Origin: JBDHTQ01 sp039808765
GTDB taxonomy: Bacteria; Pseudomonadota; Alphaproteobacteria; UBA2400
Length of the DNA stretch: 64,000 bases
Assembly (NCBI GenBank): GCA_039808765.1
Contig: JBDHTQ010000006.1
Coordinates: 62,001 to 126,000 of the forward strand
Direction of reading: 5' to 3'
A program made the position numbers and the translations under genes. The notes below the pieces were generated by a model that ran no database searches, was not told where the DNA came from, and saw only the letters and a list, made by a program, of their open reading frames with translations. How positions within the stretch are numbered: position 1 is the first letter of the stretch; each line of letters begins with the position of its first letter. This document shows positions 25,393 through 34,621 of this stretch, one piece after another.

Positions 25393-27927
25393 TTATTTTG
25401 AGATTATTCCTCGTATTCCCCCCGAGATAAGCGTGCTGATGTCAAGCAATACACGGGTAAGCTGACGCGGCTTGCAAACCAGATAACAAGGCTGCCATGA
25501 GGGCTCAAATTTCTCTTTATATGAACGAAGCCCTTTAAAATTGTAATAGCGCTCACCATGGTTCGCAAAAATCCGTGCGACCTGTGCCCAGTTGCCCGCA
25601 AGCGGATGATTGGGCAATCCAGATAAAGGTGCAACACCCAAATCAAAAGAGGAATATCCCTGCTTTTGTGCATAAAACAAAATATTTACCAGCAAATAAT
25701 CCATGCAGCCATTCGGTGCAGCAGGAATATAGCGCATCAAATCAATACTCATTGTTGCTCCTTTTGCGCTGGGCCATATATTGGCAAAGGCAACAATACG
25801 ATCACCTATTCTGACAACCGCAACAGGAAAATTTATGATATAGTCGCGACTGAAATTTCCCAACGAAAAACGTTTTTCTCGTGTTTGATGTTGCGCCATC
25901 CACTGATCAGAAATCTGCTCGAGTTCATCAATTATGGCGGGAACATCTTCAACTGAAATGACATCAAAACGACCGCCTGCTTTTTCAATACGATTACAAC
26001 TTGTGCGCAACGTACCCTTCTTTTTTCCCTGCAACGAAAAATCAGTCAAATCAACTGACGCCGATTCACCAATTTTATAAGGATAAAGACCAAGATCAAC
26101 ATAGGATGAAAGCTGATTGCTGCCCACCTGATAAAATGCCGGGCGCCCGCCAAAAGCATCCACCATTTCTAAAAACTTCCAGTTTAATTCGATTTTTTCA
26201 TCCCGCGCACCGATCGGCTCACCCAATGCTGCCCACGTATGCCCCTGCACTCCATACATCAAAAAAGCACTCTTTTCATCGTTCCATAAAATATTTTTAT
26301 CTCCGGTTAATGCAATCCACCCATGATAATCAGGCGTATTTTTTAAGCTTGTCTTGATTTCCGCCAATTCAGCTTGATTAGGCAAAGCCTGTTGTATTTT
26401 TGCCGGATGCAAAAGGTGCCACAGACCAAACATCAATGTAACAACCGCAGCAGCCATCCACGCGCGCAACGACCGCGAGACCTGTGCATGCAGCTCAAGC
26501 TGCCACCACAGCTCGTTGCTGTATTGGACATGCCGATAACTAAACAAAAGAAGCCAGAGAGATGCACTCAGCACAGCACCAATTGCTACCCACCATCCCG
26601 GGGTTAAATGCGACGACAAAAATGAACCCCGTCGGTAAAATGCTCGTTTGCCAATCAACAGAATGAGCATGTTAAAAAGCAGTATCCCTGCGGTTGTAAC
26701 TTCGAGGCCTTTTATCAATGATAAAATAACGCCGACAGCAGATAGCATTATAGCAATCCAGCGCGCCTCACGAAGGCGTTGGTGCAAACCATGGGCAATC
26801 AGCAACATCACAAGCCCGACTATGCTGGCCAAAAGGTGAGAGACTTCGATAACCTGCAACGGAAACCATTCTCCTAAGGTCGCCAGATTGCTGTGCGGTA
26901 CAGGTTTTGTGCCACTTAAAACCAAGACAGCTCCCGTTGTCGCGGTCACAAGTGCGCTGCTAAGCGGGGCAATGGGTGTAAGCCATTTTCCCGCTTGATT
27001 GAATGTTGAAACCTCACTGATGGCAAAAACGGTTGATGCCACTAAAAATGGAATCAAGTAGTAGACACACCGAAACAATAGTAAAGCACCAACAACACCA
27101 GGCACCAGCGGAATAGAAGGAGACAGCAGCAACAATATTGTTGCCTCAAAAACACCAATCCCACCCGGCACATGGCTAATAAGCCCAACAACAATTGCAC
27201 AGACAAACGCGATCACAATGGTTAAATAGCCAACGTTGAGTGTGGCAGGTAAAAACGCATAAAGTACTGCTGTACACGCCAACAAATCGATACACGACAA
27301 TGTAATAAGGACCAATGTAAGCGATACGCTTTTTTTATCAATCGTCCGCCCCATCATCTGCATCGGCTTTCCGCTTAAAGACCACCCCAGAAAGGTACCG
27401 GTACCGAATAATGTTACCCCCCCCAGTGTACGCCACAAAGCCTCACCACCACCAAATTCTTTAGCCAGATGATGCGGGGCATAGGTAATCACGGCCGCAA
27501 GCAGCAATAATGTTGCGGCACCAAAGCCGGATGAAAAGACGATTTGTGACCGTGTAACGTCTGCCAAGGACAATCCTTGTGAACGATAGAGGCGATAACG
27601 CAGCGATGTTCCTAAAATCAATCCAAATCCAGTGGTATGGACAATTGCTTGACTCAGAAATGAAACAATCCCCGCCCGCATAACGGGAATATTGAGTCCA
27701 GTGACTCGCAGCGCAATATTTTCGGTTATCATCAATGAAAAGTAGCTGATCAATGTCATAAAGCCTGCCAACATAAGTTGACGCTCACTGATCGCATTCA
27801 ATTCATGGACAATATCGCTATAATGAATTTTTGAAACAATTTCGTGCAGCGTTTTATACATCACGATAGCAAAAATAAGCCCCAGAATTGTTGGCAATGC
27901 CATACGAAGTGTTTCAGGAATTCTCAT
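25393..27927 (-). CDS. mprF: Lysyl-phosphatidylglycerol synthetase/flippase (MprF/LpiA)
   Basis: 844 residues. The first ~500 residues hold about a dozen membrane segments (flippase module; FVCAIVVGLISHVPGGIGVFE is typical). The C-terminal ~300 residues are the GNAT-like synthase (DUF2156), with ALTGDKNILWNDEKSAFLMYG, ALGEPIGARDE, and FDLGVAPLSGLPNHP. It transfers an amino acid from aminoacyl-tRNA to phosphatidylglycerol and flips the product outward, lowering the negative surface charge. It overlaps acvB by 4 bases (ATGA), the lpiA-acvB arrangement of alphaproteobacteria, where it confers acid and cationic-peptide tolerance. Confidence 0.95.
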   Translation of the reverse strand: MRIPETLRMALPTILGLIFAIVMYKTLHEIVSKIHYSDIVHELNAISERQLMLAGFMTLISYFSLMITENIALRVTGLNIPVMRAGIVSFLSQAIVHTTGFGLILGTSLRYRLYRSQGLSLADVTRSQIVFSSGFGAATLLLLAAVITYAPHHLAKEFGGGEALWRTLGGVTLFGTGTFLGWSLSGKPMQMMGRTIDKKSVSLTLVLITLSCIDLLACTAVLYAFLPATLNVGYLTIVIAFVCAIVVGLISHVPGGIGVFEATILLLLSPSIPLVPGVVGALLLFRCVYYLIPFLVASTVFAISEVSTFNQAGKWLTPIAPLSSALVTATTGAVLVLSGTKPVPHSNLATLGEWFPLQVIEVSHLLASIVGLVMLLIAHGLHQRLREARWIAIMLSAVGVILSLIKGLEVTTAGILLFNMLILLIGKRAFYRRGSFLSSHLTPGWWVAIGAVLSASLWLLLFSYRHVQYSNELWWQLELHAQVSRSLRAWMAAAVVTLMFGLWHLLHPAKIQQALPNQAELAEIKTSLKNTPDYHGWIALTGDKNILWNDEKSAFLMYGVQGHTWAALGEPIGARDEKIELNWKFLEMVDAFGGRPAFYQVGSNQLSSYVDLGLYPYKIGESASVDLTDFSLQGKKKGTLRTSCNRIEKAGGRFDVISVEDVPAIIDELEQISDQWMAQHQTREKRFSLGNFSRDYIINFPVAVVRIGDRIVAFANIWPSAKGATMSIDLMRYIPAAPNGCMDYLLVNILFYAQKQGYSSFDLGVAPLSGLPNHPLAGNWAQVARIFANHGERYYNFKGLRSYKEKFEPSWQPCYLVCKPRQLTRVLLDISTLISGGIRGIISK

Positions 27928-29315
27928 TTTGCCGATCCATGTTGTTTATGCCAAAATTCAACAATCGCATTTGTTAGTGTTACATAATCGCCATCAAAAT
28001 GATGCCCCCCATCAAGCTTAACGCGATGCGCTTTATCAAACGTGTGGTCACTACAAACCTCATCGTCACCGTCGCCATAAATGCACTGAACCAGTTTTGG
28101 ATTGATTTTGGCAATTTCTGGCAATGTTTTAAACGTACTATCGCTTTCCATGCCCAGCCACCCCTCAACATGAAACTGGAAGTCTGCCGTATCTGACAAT
28201 GCAAGAAGGCTAAGCTGCTCAATCTTGTTTTTTTCTTCTTGCGATAAAAGATTATACACAGAGGGTAAAACATCCGCTCCAAATGAATACCCAATGAGCA
28301 AAACACGTTGTCGATGCCAAAGAGCAGAGTAACCATCAATCATGCGGGTTAAATCTTTAGCAACCTGCTCTGGTTTTTTTTCCTGCCAAAAGTAGCGGAG
28401 CGTATCAAGTCCCACGACAGCAATGCCACTCCGGGATAATTGCTCACCGATCGAACGGTCAATATCACGCCACCCGCCATCACCAGACAGAATAATCGCA
28501 AGCGTGTCACCATCGGCTTGTGAAGGCAAAGCGGTAAGTGGCAAATCATTTAACCCGGCAGGATCATCATTAACAGAAGAGAGATACTCTTTAATTATTA
28601 GAGCAAGCGGTGGACCATACAGCCACAGTTTCCATTTTTTAAAATGATGGTTCTCGTTATCCGGTGCCCAGACAATCGGATTTGATGCTGTGCTCTCACG
28701 ACTGAATTGCCAAACACCGGGCAAGCTCTCTGCCTGAGCATAAGTAAATCCTTGCCCATTTTTAACCTCTGTAGGTGTTGCGCCCGGGCATAACGCAACC
28801 TTTGTGGATAAAACATCAACCGGATTTAAGGCCAATGCGCCTGCTATTGTTACATTTGGCGACTGGCTCAACGCAGCATATGATAACGTACCTCCCTCGC
28901 CAATCCCCGCAAGCCAAGGAGTGCGGTAGCGCACAAAATTTAAATGACGCTGAATTTCTTTAGAGTATTCTTCAATCTCAGATATCAGATAATGGCAGCC
29001 GTCATCACTCTCACGCAGGTTTTTCAGATATTCCGCCAAGTCTACCCCAACAACAACACCCCCTTCTTTACTGATGGCTTTGGCATTTTCCTGTGCTTGT
29101 TCATTCCAGCCTGCTGCGTCAGAAAAGAGGAAAACAACAGCGCGCGCATCTGAATCTGGTGTGAAAAGATGAACCTGACCCATTCGAGTTTTACTGTCTT
29201 CTTGTTTTTCACTCACACGAACGCAGCCGGTCAACAAAAATAAACTGCACAGCACGCCCACTGACAATTGAGTAAATGTATTCACAACTAACCTCGTCCA
29301 TGATTTAAAATTCAT
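27924..29315 (-). CDS. acvB: AcvB/VirJ-like lipoprotein, aminoacyl-phosphatidylglycerol hydrolase
   Basis: 463 residues. Signal sequence with lipobox LLTGC (Cys31), so it is a lipoprotein. Two alpha/beta-hydrolase-like halves: the first has WLAGIGEGGTLSYA, the second has AIILSGDGGWRDID, VLLIGYSFGADVLPSVYNLL (nucleophile elbow) and LDGGHHFDGDY, the VirJ signature. In Agrobacterium AcvB degrades lysyl-phosphatidylglycerol, balancing LpiA. The operon order acvB-mprF on the minus strand and the overlap support a joint role. Confidence 0.92.
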   Translation of the reverse strand: MNFKSWTRLVVNTFTQLSVGVLCSLFLLTGCVRVSEKQEDSKTRMGQVHLFTPDSDARAVVFLFSDAAGWNEQAQENAKAISKEGGVVVGVDLAEYLKNLRESDDGCHYLISEIEEYSKEIQRHLNFVRYRTPWLAGIGEGGTLSYAALSQSPNVTIAGALALNPVDVLSTKVALCPGATPTEVKNGQGFTYAQAESLPGVWQFSRESTASNPIVWAPDNENHHFKKWKLWLYGPPLALIIKEYLSSVNDDPAGLNDLPLTALPSQADGDTLAIILSGDGGWRDIDRSIGEQLSRSGIAVVGLDTLRYFWQEKKPEQVAKDLTRMIDGYSALWHRQRVLLIGYSFGADVLPSVYNLLSQEEKNKIEQLSLLALSDTADFQFHVEGWLGMESDSTFKTLPEIAKINPKLVQCIYGDGDDEVCSDHTFDKAHRVKLDGGHHFDGDYVTLTNAIVEFWHKQHGSAK

Positions 29316-29399
29316 CGCTATCTTATGCCGCGCGCATCATGAATGGTAGGAATATTTAGCGCCTATTTTGTCTCATGCCAAAGAGTGCGAGATGGTGTC

Positions 29400-30071
29400 T
29401 CAGTTAAAAACGTTCCCTGTAGGCCATGTTTGAATTTGGTCCAGTGTTGTGATCGTGATTGCTGGACCGTTTTGTTGACGAACCCACCCCCGCACAATGA
29501 TGCGCTTTCCCTGAAGTTGAGCCAGATCATGCTTTCGTGCAATGGCCGCCGGCACCATGAGTGTAAAATCAGTTTTCCAGTCTGCCCCGAAATTCAGATA
29601 AATCATTTTTTTTATACGGACGACATTAATCACCGTACCATCCACCACGCCCCACGCATTAATTCGCGAACCAATATCATTTTTGGAAAGCAACCTGCAG
29701 CATTCATTTGCCCATACACCGCGCTGATGAATAAGCGCATCCCATTCGGCTTTTTGCATAGCAATCGTATCTCTTTTGTCTTCGACCAGACGTTGTGCTT
29801 GTCCTGCGCGTAACCATTCAATCCGAGGATCGGGAGTAGGAATGTTTTTTTCACCCCAACGGGTGTTAACTTTTTTGCCGCTTGTTTGTTCGTGCAATAC
29901 ATTTTCTGAAAACCTAATCACACCGGGATAAAAAAAGCTTGGCGCAGCAATTGGGCTTGCTGGTGATGTTTGGGCCATTACCCCCACCACACCACCAATA
30001 CCCAAAAGCCCAATGAGCAAAGAGATTTTAAAAATTGAAAGTGACATTAATCTTTTCACGTGAACCATCAT
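29400..30071 (-). CDS. Exported protein with an OB-fold/nuclease-like C-terminal domain
   Basis: 223 residues. An N-terminal hydrophobic stretch (IFKISLLIGLLGIGGVVGVM, then AQ) is a signal peptide or anchor. The C-terminal ~100 residues (GVVDGTVINVVRIKKMIYLN then FGADWKTDFTLMVP, KRIIVRGWVRQQNGPAITIT and DQIQ) match a small OB-fold domain known from alphaproteobacterial proteins annotated as thermonuclease-like; the staphylococcal nuclease active-site set is not evident, so binding rather than cleavage may be its role. ATG 30071 has GGAAGGG in front. Its start codon region contains the palindrome TTCACGTGAA. Confidence 0.65.
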   Translation of the reverse strand: MMVHVKRLMSLSIFKISLLIGLLGIGGVVGVMAQTSPASPIAAPSFFYPGVIRFSENVLHEQTSGKKVNTRWGEKNIPTPDPRIEWLRAGQAQRLVEDKRDTIAMQKAEWDALIHQRGVWANECCRLLSKNDIGSRINAWGVVDGTVINVVRIKKMIYLNFGADWKTDFTLMVPAAIARKHDLAQLQGKRIIVRGWVRQQNGPAITITTLDQIQTWPTGNVFN

Positions 30072-30150
30072 GCCCTTCCAATATCATTTCCCATTATTTT
30101 ATAAAAGGGACCATTAGCACCCCATTCGCTTGAGTTCTTTGCTTTTTTTC

Positions 30151-30179
30151 TTGACATTTACTGGCCTTCTACGCATAGT
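30151..30179 (+). promoter_or_regulatory. Sigma-70-type promoter of the DJ-1-like gene
   Basis: TTGACA (30151-30156), 17-base spacer, CATAGT (30174-30179). The inferred leader of about 110 bases contains aggcag/ctgcct (30205-30219) flanked by ggcc/ggcc, a stable hairpin. This is the best promoter match in the window. Confidence 0.7.
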
Positions 30180-30297
30180 CTGCCCCCACAAGGCCACCTA
30201 AAGGCAGTTTCTGCCTTGGCCTACTAACCTAATGTGACGGTCGATATATGCCGCAAACCGGTTGTTTTCGTTTACACTAAAATCAGGAGATTGTCCT

Positions 30298-30852
30298 TTG
30301 AGTTCTGCCATTAACGGAGCAAATGTTATCCTTTTAATTGCCAATGGTTTCAATGAATCTGAGTTTGCCGAACTACAGCGCGCGCTTTTACGAGCTGGCG
30401 CCAAGCTCAAAACTGTAGCGCCAGAAAATTCACTGGCTAATGGTTGGCTCGGCACAGGTTGGGGTCATTATTTCCCTGTTGATATGCACATCGGCGATGC
30501 TTTAGGTTCTGATTTTGACATGATGGTTTTGGTAGGCGGCTCACGCTCTGTAGCAAAACTTCAGCAAAATCCACATACAACCCGCCTAATCGGCCATTTT
30601 TTTGATGCTCAAAAGCCAATCGTTGCGCTCAATGAGGCCGTTAGCCTCTTATGTTTACCCGGGCGTATTAATGGGCGGCGCATCGCAGCCGACCCCACCG
30701 ATGCCAAACTGGCAGCTTCAGGTGCGCAGATTGCAGCAGAAGGCGTAATTGTTGATCGCAATCTAATGACCGCTCAAGAAAATAATGTAGAAACAGTTAT
30801 TAGCGCCACCCTTGAGCATCTTGAAAATACAGCTGAATTGGTTGCTGCTTAA
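30298..30852 (+). CDS. DJ-1/PfpI-fold protein, resembling the C-terminal domain of large catalases
   Basis: 184 residues from TTG 30298, which has AGGAGA at 30285-30290; a TTG at 30262 is less likely. The fold is clear: VILLIANGFNESEFAELQRAL, FDMMVLVGGSRSVAKL, KPIVALNEAVSLL. The nucleophilic Cys of DJ-1/PfpI (A.CHG) is replaced by Asn in VALNEAV, as in the catalytically silent C-terminal domain of KatE-type catalases, which it resembles overall. A protease or glyoxalase role is therefore unlikely. Flanked by a good promoter and terminator, so probably monocistronic. Confidence 0.8.
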   Translation: MSSAINGANVILLIANGFNESEFAELQRALLRAGAKLKTVAPENSLANGWLGTGWGHYFPVDMHIGDALGSDFDMMVLVGGSRSVAKLQQNPHTTRLIGHFFDAQKPIVALNEAVSLLCLPGRINGRRIAADPTDAKLAASGAQIAAEGVIVDRNLMTAQENNVETVISATLEHLENTAELVAA

Positions 30853-30876
30853 TTAGCATCCTATTGTTTGATCTAT

Positions 30877-30909
30877 AAAAAAGGGGAATAAAATACTTCC
30901 CCTTTTTTT
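30877..30909 (+). terminator. Rho-independent terminator after the DJ-1-like gene
   Basis: aaaaaaggggaa (30877-30888) pairs with ttccccttttttt (30897-30909) around an 8-base loop. Confidence 0.93.
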
Positions 30910-30967
30910 GCGTGTGTGAGATGGTCGTGCAAGACTTTTCTCATCCTTCTGCGAAACACGAACCTTT

Positions 30968-32650
30968 ATGATACAGTCATCATCACGTCGTATGGACCAA
31001 ATGTTTTTAAAGGCCGAAGTGATTAAGGCGGGAGGACAATCCTATTTTTTTGCCGTGTTTTGTTTAACACTTGCCAGTTTACTATCGCTTCCACTGACAT
31101 GGTATCTCAGTCTTTTGGTGGGAATGGTTTTACTTGGACAAACACAAATTTCATCGTTTTACATTTTACTCACCCTGTGGGTAACGCTTGGGTTGTCGCG
31201 ACTTTTTTTAATATTCGTCGGCGAGCGAATCGCTATTACGGTTGCGGCAAAGGTCCGTGTTCACCTCCGTCATCAATTGTTCTCAAAGTTATTTTCGCTT
31301 GGACCAGCTTACCTCGCACAAAAAGAAAGTGCATCACTCACAACACTTCTCGTTGAACAGGTTGAACTTCTAGAGCCATTTGTGGCGCGATATTTACCAC
31401 AGTTATATGTGACTGCGTTTTCATTACCCGCAATCATCTTTGTGATGATTTTTTTTAGTCCCTTTATTGCGCTTTTATTGACCCTCTGCGCTATCATGGC
31501 TCCCATTCTGATGATTGTTGCCGGCTTAGCAGCACACAAGAAAAGCATTCAGCAACAAGAAACATTCAGCAAATTAGGTGGGCTATTTCTTGATCGCATG
31601 CGCCATCTTGAAACTTTGCGGATTTTCGGTGCTGTTGAGCAAGAAAAGAAAGTACTCCAAACATCCTCAACTCTTTATCACAAAAAAACCATGGCGGTTT
31701 TACGTGTCGCATTTCTGTCGGGATTATCGCTTGATTTTTTATCTGTCATTGCGCTGGCACTCGGAGCATTACATATAATGGGGTTGGATGTTCATGCGCA
31801 AAATGCACTTTTTATTCTTCTGATGATTTCAGAATTTTTCGCTCCATTACGAAAATTGTTGCTTAGTCATCATGATCGCTCCAATGCCTTAGCAGCAACG
31901 GCAAAAATTCGTGAGGTGCTGATGCATGCCGATACAACCGTTTCAAAAATGATGGGGCCGCATGTTTCTCTTCCCGAACCACTCTGGACGCCGACTATTG
32001 ATTTACAAAATGTAAGTTTTACTTATACGGATCGCACAATCCCTGCACTTGATAAATTTTCCATGCATATAGAAGGAGGGGCCTTTGTTGTCTTATCCGG
32101 CCCGAGCGGTGGAGGAAAAAGCACTGTTCTTTCTTTGCTGATGGGCTTTATCCAACCTCAAAGTGGGTTGATTGCGGTGGGTAATTGCGCCATTGAACAA
32201 ATTCACCCTCAACAGCGCACACAGCTTTTCTCATGGATCGGCCAAAACACGCGTCTTATGTTTGGCACGCTCAAAGAAAATATTTTATTCGGCTTAAAAA
32301 CAATTGATCAAGCTCAGTTGGAACGCGCGCTTGAGCAAGCTGGCCTCACCACCATCATTGAGTCACTCCCTCATGGATTGGAAACAGTCGTGGGTGAAAA
32401 TGGTTTTGGCCTTTCTGGTGGACAGGCACAACGGGTAGCGCTTGCACGTGCACTATTACGTCAAAGCCCCATTCTTTTACTGGATGAACCAACCGCTGGG
32501 CTTGATGAGGAAACGACGCTTGATTTTCTCAATTGCCTTCTTTTACTCAAAGGGCAGCGCACCATCTTAATGGTTAGTCATGATCTACTGGCACAACAAA
32601 AGGCCGAAAAAGTCATTGTATTACCGTATACGCAAGGAGAAACCGTCTGA
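30968..32650 (+). CDS. cydD: ABC transporter CydD (thiol exporter, cytochrome bd assembly)
   Basis: 560 residues: six membrane helices, then an ABC domain with Walker A LSGPSGGGKST, signature LSGGQAQRVALARALL and Walker B ILLLDEPTAGLD. Paired with the following half-transporter, whose ATG overlaps this stop codon. CydDC exports glutathione/cysteine or related reductant to the periplasm and is required to mature cytochrome bd. The assignment as CydD rather than a generic exporter rests on order and length. No cydAB is in the window; a respiratory petAB operon follows. Confidence 0.85.
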   Translation: MIQSSSRRMDQMFLKAEVIKAGGQSYFFAVFCLTLASLLSLPLTWYLSLLVGMVLLGQTQISSFYILLTLWVTLGLSRLFLIFVGERIAITVAAKVRVHLRHQLFSKLFSLGPAYLAQKESASLTTLLVEQVELLEPFVARYLPQLYVTAFSLPAIIFVMIFFSPFIALLLTLCAIMAPILMIVAGLAAHKKSIQQQETFSKLGGLFLDRMRHLETLRIFGAVEQEKKVLQTSSTLYHKKTMAVLRVAFLSGLSLDFLSVIALALGALHIMGLDVHAQNALFILLMISEFFAPLRKLLLSHHDRSNALAATAKIREVLMHADTTVSKMMGPHVSLPEPLWTPTIDLQNVSFTYTDRTIPALDKFSMHIEGGAFVVLSGPSGGGKSTVLSLLMGFIQPQSGLIAVGNCAIEQIHPQQRTQLFSWIGQNTRLMFGTLKENILFGLKTIDQAQLERALEQAGLTTIIESLPHGLETVVGENGFGLSGGQAQRVALARALLRQSPILLLDEPTAGLDEETTLDFLNCLLLLKGQRTILMVSHDLLAQQKAEKVIVLPYTQGETV

Positions 32651-34299
32651 TGCGTACGCTCTTCTCGGTTCTCTCGCTTTTTAAACGCGATTTTTTCTGG
32701 CTCTTTCTCGGCTACATTATCAGTCTAATCGGTATTGGTTGTGGCATTGCCCTATTGCTGCAAGCAAGCGGTGTGGCTCTAAAACCCACTGTTTCTCCCC
32801 TTATCGTGGGAGGATTTGCCAGCATCCCGCTTTTAAGATTTTTTTCGCTGGGGCGCGTTGTTACGCGTTATCTTGAGCGTCTTATTTCACATTCTGCGAT
32901 GTTTCGCGTCATTGCTCGTTTGCGTGTTTGGGTTTTCAATCAGATGGTTCCACTTTCACCTGCAAAACTCGGACATGCACGCTCTGGCGATCTGTTAAAC
33001 CACGTGACGAGTGATGTGGATGCCTTAGATGGTTTGTATCTACGTGTCATCATTCCCTTTTCGATTTTCTTTACACTTACGGCAGTCGGATTTTTCTATC
33101 TTTGGCCCATCCATTCATTTGTTGCGGTGTTATTGTGCCTTATTGTGCTTATTTATGTTGTTTTAAGCGGATTCATTGCAAATTTTCTGGGGGCGCATGC
33201 TACGGCTCAAAGCGTTGAATATTTAGCCCAATTAAAAATTATTGCACTTGATGGTTTACTCAGTATGAAAGAACTGTTGGCCTATGATCAAGTTAGTTTG
33301 CAACAACAACGCTTGGCTGCCATGAGCGCGCAACTCGCCAATGCCAAACGTGTAGAGATGCGCGCGCAGTCCCTCGGCACCTTGCTCTCAATTTTTTTAA
33401 TGATTGTACTTTTTGCTCTTCTTTTGATCTTTGTTCCGGCTCTTTATATTTTGCCCTGCATTCTCGCTTTATTCTTTATGTCCGAATATTTTTTACAGAT
33501 TTTTCAATCTTTTCTTGCGTTCAAAAAATCAGAAACAGCGGCTAAGCGTCTTTTTGACCTGACAGATCAGGCAACATTGTTATTAGAACATTTTCCTGCC
33601 GCACCGTCTTTCGCGCGTGCTGAACACCTCACCTTTAAGGATGTGACGTTTGCCTATCCGGATCGCATCAAACATTCTCTTGAGGCTGTTAATTTTTCGC
33701 TCGCGCAGGGCGATCGTGTAATGATGGTGGGCAAAAGCGGCTCGGGAAAATCGACAATAGCCTCATTGATAATGAAATTTTGGACGCCACAAAGTGGACA
33801 AATTTTTTGGGGCGACGCATCCTACACCCAATTGGATGGCGATTCTTTGCGTGCAAACATCGGTTATCTTTCGCAAAGAACGCACCTTCTCTCGGGTTCA
33901 ATCCGAGAAAACCTTTTACTTGCACGCCCCCATGCACAAGAGGATTTTCTCTGGCAAGCCCTTGAGCAATCCGAGCTAGCTGACTTCGTTCGAACATTGC
34001 CGCAAGGTCTAGATACTTGGGTGGGGGAAGCCGGTGTGTTGCTTTCAGGCGGGCAGGCCCGTCGGCTTGCGCTCGCACAGATAATACTCAAAGATGCACC
34101 ACTCTGGATTTTAGATGAACCAACTGAGGGCCTTGATCGGGCGACAGCCGAAGCAATTTTAGCAACACTTAATCGCACCACACCCAATACCGCGTCTCCC
34201 AAAACAATTTTGTTCATCACCCACCAGCCTGAACTCGGTAAACAATTGAACATAACGCGTGTTTATCATCTTAAAAATGGCACGCTGAGCGAAGATTAA
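32650..34299 (+). CDS. cydC: ABC transporter CydC
   Basis: 549 residues. Membrane part of about 320 residues, including RVVTRYLERLISHSAMFRV, a segment typical of CydC, then an ABC domain with MVGKSGSGKSTIA, LSGGQARRLALAQIIL and LWILDEPTEGLD. Forms a heterodimer with CydD. One-base overlap with cydD (TGATG) indicates coupled translation. Confidence 0.88.
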   Translation: MRTLFSVLSLFKRDFFWLFLGYIISLIGIGCGIALLLQASGVALKPTVSPLIVGGFASIPLLRFFSLGRVVTRYLERLISHSAMFRVIARLRVWVFNQMVPLSPAKLGHARSGDLLNHVTSDVDALDGLYLRVIIPFSIFFTLTAVGFFYLWPIHSFVAVLLCLIVLIYVVLSGFIANFLGAHATAQSVEYLAQLKIIALDGLLSMKELLAYDQVSLQQQRLAAMSAQLANAKRVEMRAQSLGTLLSIFLMIVLFALLLIFVPALYILPCILALFFMSEYFLQIFQSFLAFKKSETAAKRLFDLTDQATLLLEHFPAAPSFARAEHLTFKDVTFAYPDRIKHSLEAVNFSLAQGDRVMMVGKSGSGKSTIASLIMKFWTPQSGQIFWGDASYTQLDGDSLRANIGYLSQRTHLLSGSIRENLLLARPHAQEDFLWQALEQSELADFVRTLPQGLDTWVGEAGVLLSGGQARRLALAQIILKDAPLWILDEPTEGLDRATAEAILATLNRTTPNTASPKTILFITHQPELGKQLNITRVYHLKNGTLSED

Positions 34300-34328
34300 G
34301 TGCAAACATGCTCACTCTTAATTCTTGT

Positions 34329-34396
34329 GCAAATCCCAAAGCAATGGAATCGCAAAAACAATCGATGACAATATATTTGCACCCAGGATATAAAAC
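34329..34396 (+). repeat. Dispersed intergenic repeat, copy D
   Basis: Left arm aaatcccaaagcaatggaat is almost identical to copy F; the core at 34358-34386 (acaatcgatgacaatatatt then tgc) is the most diverged of the six. It lies in the 322-base gap between cydC and petA; the rest of that gap is AT-rich with no gene seen. Confidence 0.7.
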
Positions 34397-34621
34397 AGTT
34401 CAGGTCTTTCTTTGGGAGATTTCACGCTAAACGTGCGCCATCTTATGTTTTTTGTGCGTATCGCAAATGAGGAAGAGTGAAAAAAAATGGCCCTGCGTGA
34501 ACTGAAAAAAGTAAACAATATTGTTTTTTATTCCTTTATCCATGCTTGTAATTGCACGACGTTGAGATCAGCGCTACGTTGATCATCGTAGTGGCTTAAA
34601 TTGCCTTATCTGGATATTAGC

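Noticed and set aside
30052..30067. Second parS candidate CTTTTCACGTGAACCA
   Set aside because: Only the inner TTCACGTGAA is palindromic; three mismatches to parS and nearly 30 kb from the origin-proximal cluster.
34318..34518. 66-codon minus-strand frame over repeat copy D
   Set aside because: No ribosome site, AT-rich composition; part of the repeat observation only.
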